From assembly GCA_015062335.1 (NCBI GenBank), contig SUUU01000004.1, positions 1-49,754 on the forward strand: DNA of 49,754 bases, given 5' to 3'. Below the pieces are notes generated by a model. That model saw nothing but the letters and a program-made list of their open reading frames with translations. It was not told where the DNA came from and searched no databases. Source of the stretch: Alphaproteobacteria bacterium. Lineage in GTDB: Bacteria > Pseudomonadota > Alphaproteobacteria > UBA3830. Both the position numbers and the translations under genes were made by a program. Position 1 is the first letter of the stretch. The number at the start of each line of letters is the position of its first letter. Below are positions 46,339 to 49,754 of the stretch, piece after piece.

Positions 46339-46369
46339 AAGGATTGAGTTAATTTCAATCCTTGTTTTT
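46339..46369 (+). terminator. Intrinsic terminator after the exported protein gene
   Basis: AAGGATTGA (46339-46347) and TCAATCCTT (46355-46363) form a perfect 9-bp stem with a 7-nt loop, followed by G and five T's (46365-46369). It lies 18 bp after the stop and before the convergent rarA end, which it may also serve. Confidence 0.85.
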
Positions 46370-46389
46370 GATTCTATGCATTGAAAATG

Positions 46390-47637
46390 CTAATCGTTTT
46401 TTCGATGACGGTCCCACCATTCTATTCTTTTTTTTATCTCTCTTTCAAAGCCTCGTTCGTTCGGCCTGTAGAAGCTTTTACGAGAAAGTTCATCAGGAAA
46501 AAAATTTGTTCCAGAAAATGCATTTAAAGTATCGTGATCATAAATATAACCTTTATTATATTCTAGATCCTCCATTAACTTAGTCGGAGCGTTTCTAATT
46601 TTTTTAGGTACAGGCAATGATCCGTAGAATGTAGCGCACTTTGAGGATTCATTGTAGGCTACCTCGATAGCGTTCGATTTTGGGGCGGTTGCTAAATAAA
46701 TTACGGTTTGAGCGATAGCTAATTCTCCTTCAGGAGATCCTAAAATTGCATAAGCCTTATGTGCTGCTATAGCTTGCTGTAAAGCTTGCGGATCCGCCAT
46801 TCCGACATCTTCACTAGCAAATCTGATCAAACGACGTAAAATGTACAGGGGACTTTCCCCTGCTTGCAACATTCGATTCATCCAATAAAGAGCTGCATCC
46901 ACATCTGAGCCTCTCATAGATTTATGTAATGCACTTATCAAATTAAAATGTTCTTCTTGAGCTTTGTCATAAACTGCTGCTCTTTTTGGAGTAAATTCTT
47001 TTAATTGGGCAATTGTCATTGCTTCTTGTAACGTTACTGAGAACAATTCCTCCGCTCTGTTTAATAAGTATCGAGCATCACCATCCGACATCAGGCAAAG
47101 ATGCTGTCTGGCTTCAAGAGTTAATGGCAATTTCTTCCCCATATGAGATTCTGCTCTTTGCAGTATTTTGTCCAGGTCTTCGAGTTGCAACCGATCAAAA
47201 GTGATAACTTTGCATCTAGATAATAACGCAGGCCTGAGCTCAAATGACGGATTTTCCGTTGTGGTGCCAATTAAAATCAAAGACCCATTTTCCAAATGAG
47301 GCAAAAATATATCTTGCTGACTTTTGTTAAGATGATGTATTTCATCCACAAGCATTATGATTCTATCAAGGTGATCTTTGCTTAAACTCTCAAAGATCGA
47401 TTTAAACTTAGCTGTAGCATGCATAACTGCAGAAGTCTCTTCAAAGTGTAATCCGCTTTTTTTTGCCACAATTTTAGCAAATGAAGTCTTACCCGTACCT
47501 GGAGGTCCCCACAAAATCAAAGATTGCAATGCATCTATATTTGATATCTGTTTTGTAAGTGATTGCCCGATAAGACCGCCAAAATCATCAGGACGAATAC
47601 GATCAGCTAATGGTTGTATAGGTTCAAATAATTGCAA
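46390..47637 (-). CDS. rarA: Replication-associated recombination protein RarA (MgsA)
   Basis: The 415-residue AAA+ protein has LADRIRPDDFGGLIGQ at the N-terminus, Walker A WGPPGTGKTSFAK (about 44-56), Walker B MLVDEIHHLN (about 96-105), GTTTENPSFE (sensor 1) and the C-terminal MgsA tetramerisation region with KSMRGSDVDAALYWMNRML. RarA acts at stalled forks with RecA and SSB. The length is normal. It is divergent from asd, about 100 bp apart. Confidence 0.95.
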   Translation of the reverse strand: MQLFEPIQPLADRIRPDDFGGLIGQSLTKQISNIDALQSLILWGPPGTGKTSFAKIVAKKSGLHFEETSAVMHATAKFKSIFESLSKDHLDRIIMLVDEIHHLNKSQQDIFLPHLENGSLILIGTTTENPSFELRPALLSRCKVITFDRLQLEDLDKILQRAESHMGKKLPLTLEARQHLCLMSDGDARYLLNRAEELFSVTLQEAMTIAQLKEFTPKRAAVYDKAQEEHFNLISALHKSMRGSDVDAALYWMNRMLQAGESPLYILRRLIRFASEDVGMADPQALQQAIAAHKAYAILGSPEGELAIAQTVIYLATAPKSNAIEVAYNESSKCATFYGSLPVPKKIRNAPTKLMEDLEYNKGYIYDHDTLNAFSGTNFFPDELSRKSFYRPNERGFEREIKKRIEWWDRHRKND

Positions 47638-47735
47638 AATTTACTGCTCCGACTAAATCGCAAATGACCGAAAAAACTTCTTTATGTTATGAAAATTTAA
47701 GCTTAGAATCAACTGCAACTCTTAACGAGGTAATT

Positions 47736-48782
47736 ATGAAAAAAATGTATAACGTCGCTGTCGTAGGGGCAACAGGCAATGCCGGAAATAATACCATTAG
47801 AATTTTGGAAGAACGTCGTTTCCCCATCGAAAATCTCTATGCCGTGGCTTCGGAAAAATCTGTTGGAGCGGTTATTTCATTTAACAATCGAAATATTCAA
47901 GTCTTGGATCTTTCAAAGATGGATTTTTCAAATATTGATATCGCGTTTTTTTGCGCAGGTTCTGCTGTTTCCAAACGTTATGCCAAGCATGCGACGGAGT
48001 TAGGATGTACAATTATCGACAAAACTTCGTGTTTTAGATTAGAGCCAAAGGTTCCGTTGGTAGTTCCCGAGATTAATGGTCATTATTTAAAATCAGGAGC
48101 TGCTTTAGGAATAATTTCAACTCCAAATTGTATTGCAGGACCTTTGTCAATGGCACTTAAGGCTGTTTCACAAGTTGCAAAACTTAAAAGGGTTGTTATT
48201 TCAACATACCAATCAGTGTCTGGAGCAGGAAAGTCTGCGATAGATGAACTGTATAGACAAACGAAGTCCGTAATTTCATCCGGAACGATCGTAACGGATG
48301 TATTTTCAAAGCAAATTGCTTTTAACGCGATACCTGCGATAGGAGATATTTACTCAAACGGTATTTCTGATGAAGAGGATAAAATTGCTTCGGAAATTCG
48401 AAAAATTTTACATTCGGATGTTAAAGTTGCTGTTACTTGTGTCAGGGTTCCTGTATTTGTCGGTCATGGAATAAGCGTGGCTTGTGAAGTTAATGGAGAA
48501 TTTTCCGTTAATCAGATCTATGATGCGTTTAATAACTTTCCCGGAATATTAAGCGTTGACAGAAAAGGTGAAGAAGTGGCTTTTGCAACACCATTAGATG
48601 CCCAAGGAGAAGATGCCGTTTTCATAAGCAGAATTCGTAAAGATATTTCTGTGAAAAATGGAGTATTGTTTTGGGTAGTAGCAGACAATCTCAGAAAAGG
48701 TGCCGCATTAAACAGCGTACAAATTGCTGAAAATATGATAAAATTTGATTCAAGCTTAAGTATTTTTAAAAGATCAAAATAA
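47736..48782 (+). CDS. asd: Aspartate-semialdehyde dehydrogenase
   Basis: The product (348 residues) has the NADP-binding motif VAVVGATGNAGNNTIRIL (about 6-23) and the active-site cysteine in ISTPNCIAGPL (about 127-137). Further landmarks are STYQSVSGAGKSA and RVPVFVGHG with the catalytic His. It converts aspartyl phosphate to the semialdehyde, needed for lysine/diaminopimelate, threonine and methionine. I take ATG 47736 with GAGG five bases upstream; the frame extends 24 codons upstream without family similarity. Retention fits a need for diaminopimelate in peptidoglycan. Confidence 0.94.
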   Translation: MKKMYNVAVVGATGNAGNNTIRILEERRFPIENLYAVASEKSVGAVISFNNRNIQVLDLSKMDFSNIDIAFFCAGSAVSKRYAKHATELGCTIIDKTSCFRLEPKVPLVVPEINGHYLKSGAALGIISTPNCIAGPLSMALKAVSQVAKLKRVVISTYQSVSGAGKSAIDELYRQTKSVISSGTIVTDVFSKQIAFNAIPAIGDIYSNGISDEEDKIASEIRKILHSDVKVAVTCVRVPVFVGHGISVACEVNGEFSVNQIYDAFNNFPGILSVDRKGEEVAFATPLDAQGEDAVFISRIRKDISVKNGVLFWVVADNLRKGAALNSVQIAENMIKFDSSLSIFKRSK

Positions 48783-48794
48783 AGGGGTATTGAT

Positions 48795-49640
48795 ATGGAA
48801 AATTTTGAAAGGCCAAATTTAACTAATATGGAGCTGGTTATTATCTCATCATTATTACAAAAGACGAAAAGAGGAGATGATTATCGCAGGTTGAGTTTGA
48901 GCACAGCGGATGGCAGCGCCACGTATCCAGGAGTCATGTGGGCAAATGATTTGCGTAAATTTCAAGAAGAGAGGTATTTCAGAACCGGGAATGTAATCAA
49001 ACTTACAAACTACGATCCTCCGTCAACTTATTCTGATTATGTAATTCACGACTTCGTTTTGATTAAAGAAGGGAAAATAGGGCTGAGCCTAAGCGAAATC
49101 ACCGAAACATACGACAAAGTGTTACAGTACGTAAAAAACATTAAAGATGCGAAACTGAGAGATTTCTTAGCGTCATTGCTGAAAGACTATGGAGAAGCGT
49201 TCAAAATAGCTCCGGCAGCAAAAACAATGCATCATAACTATCTTGGCGGGTTGTTAGAACATACGTATGAGTGTTTGGAAATTGCAAAGGATTTTTTGGA
49301 CAAAAATCCTAAAATTGATAGAGATACGGTATATTCCGCATGCATTCTTCATGATTTTGGAAAAATTTGGGAATACACTATCGATACAGATACCGGAGCC
49401 ATAACTTACAATAATTCTTTTACATACAAGTGGGTTAGCCATTCACAATGGGGATACACTACTTGTATGAGCGCTGGTTTTGAAACGGTTGCAAAAATGA
49501 TTGCTACCCATCATGGCAGGATAGATTGGGGAGCAGTGATTGATTTAGATGCTGAAGGTCTTGAACCAATACATTATTTGCTTCATCACATTGATGATCT
49601 TTCCGCGAAATTCGGAAAAACTACGGTTATGGATTTGTAA
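48795..49640 (+). CDS. YhaM-like HD-domain phosphohydrolase
   Basis: The 281-residue protein has an N-terminal OB-like part (about 15-90) and an HD domain: HHNYLGGLLEHTYECLEIA (about 147-165, first His), CILHDFGKIWEY (HD pair, about 188-199) and MIATHHGRIDWG (about 237-248). This matches the YhaM 3'-5' exoribonuclease family, known from Firmicutes for trimming RNA and DNA. It follows asd by 12 bp and probably shares its transcript. Substrate in this organism is not known; other HD hydrolase roles remain possible. Confidence 0.75.
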   Translation: MENFERPNLTNMELVIISSLLQKTKRGDDYRRLSLSTADGSATYPGVMWANDLRKFQEERYFRTGNVIKLTNYDPPSTYSDYVIHDFVLIKEGKIGLSLSEITETYDKVLQYVKNIKDAKLRDFLASLLKDYGEAFKIAPAAKTMHHNYLGGLLEHTYECLEIAKDFLDKNPKIDRDTVYSACILHDFGKIWEYTIDTDTGAITYNNSFTYKWVSHSQWGYTTCMSAGFETVAKMIATHHGRIDWGAVIDLDAEGLEPIHYLLHHIDDLSAKFGKTTVMDL

Positions 49641-49753
49641 TCAATATATTGCAAAATAGCCTCTCTAATCATCGCTGACTTCGTTTCCTGCGTCAGCGCG
49701 GCAAGTTCATTAAGCGACCTTTCAATATTTTTATCTAATCTAATTGAAAACAT
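49586..49753 (-). CDS. Ribbon-helix-helix (CopG/RelB-type) DNA-binding protein
   Basis: Minus-strand ATG at 49753 opens a 55-residue frame: MFSIRLDKNIERSLNELAAL, then TQETKSAMIREAILQYIDY. This is the pattern of ribbon-helix-helix proteins such as CopG or RelB antitoxins (beta strand SIRLD, helix A, then a turn with S and helix B ending AILQYI). The stop at 49586 lies inside the 3' end of the YhaM-like gene, an overlap of 55 bp on opposite strands. The protein may be short by truncation; a toxin gene, if any, is not in the window, although the start could lie beyond the edge. Confidence 0.6.
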   Translation of the reverse strand: MFSIRLDKNIERSLNELAALTQETKSAMIREAILQYIDYKSITVVFPNFAERSSM

Positions 49754-49754
49754 T

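Overview
The window reads as an AT-rich alphaproteobacterial chromosome. Several gene orders are typical of that class: ftsK followed by a lolA-type gene, rpsP-rimM-trmD, and rpmH-rnpA-yidD. The AT bias, decayed insertion sequences, genes broken by frameshifts, a partial type VI secretion (T6SS) locus and several exported proteins of unknown function together suggest a host-associated lineage, perhaps of the Holosporales type. That placement is inference; nothing here names the organism.

Layout. 1-0.2 kb: 3' end of an IS transposase. 0.2-10.1 kb: housekeeping genes (yebC, an XRE regulator, an exported SH3 protein, yacG, tRNA-Phe, rho, tRNA-Ser, a UvrA-like ATPase lacking the UvrB-binding domain, a zinc-ribbon membrane protein, ftsK, lolA). 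10.1-12.2 kb: yifB/comM and a BON lipoprotein. 12.3-19.6 kb: minus-strand T6SS cluster tssK-tssL-tssM-tssA, with an IS5-type remnant directly upstream of tssK. 20.0-29.4 kb: an exported RgpF-like protein, rpsP-rimM-trmD, tRNA-Met, an MFS transporter, rsmD, a TrmN6-like methyltransferase, a thiolase, rlpA, an Smr protein, trmJ, and yidD-rnpA-rpmH. 29.4-37.4 kb: an accessory island. 37.5-45.2 kb: rsmB, rlmE and a complete tripartite RND efflux operon. 45.5-49.7 kb: an exported protein of unknown function, rarA, asd, a YhaM-like HD hydrolase and a ribbon-helix-helix protein.

The accessory island is the most unusual part. It holds two orphan proteins, an IS1-like mini-remnant with 14-bp terminal inverted repeats, and a HELSH metallopeptidase whose reading frame starts exactly at the edge of that remnant, so it appears to have lost its N-terminus. 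It also holds a small exported protein, a phage-like fragment, an exported protein ending in nine near-identical 25-residue repeats, an exported protein with a strongly acidic then strongly basic tail, the RNase P RNA gene, and a HEMGH metallopeptidase broken by two frameshifts. A plausible reading is a decaying set of host-interaction or effector genes in a genome that also encodes T6SS parts. No physical link between those proteins and T6SS can be shown from sequence alone.

Functional links. TssK, TssL and TssM are baseplate and membrane-complex parts and TssA is a cap or assembly protein; the genes overlap or lie 1 bp apart, so they look translationally coupled. The RND operon encodes adaptor, pump and outer-membrane channel, followed closely by two rRNA methyltransferase genes. 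Both RNase P components lie about 6 kb apart, on either side of most of the island.
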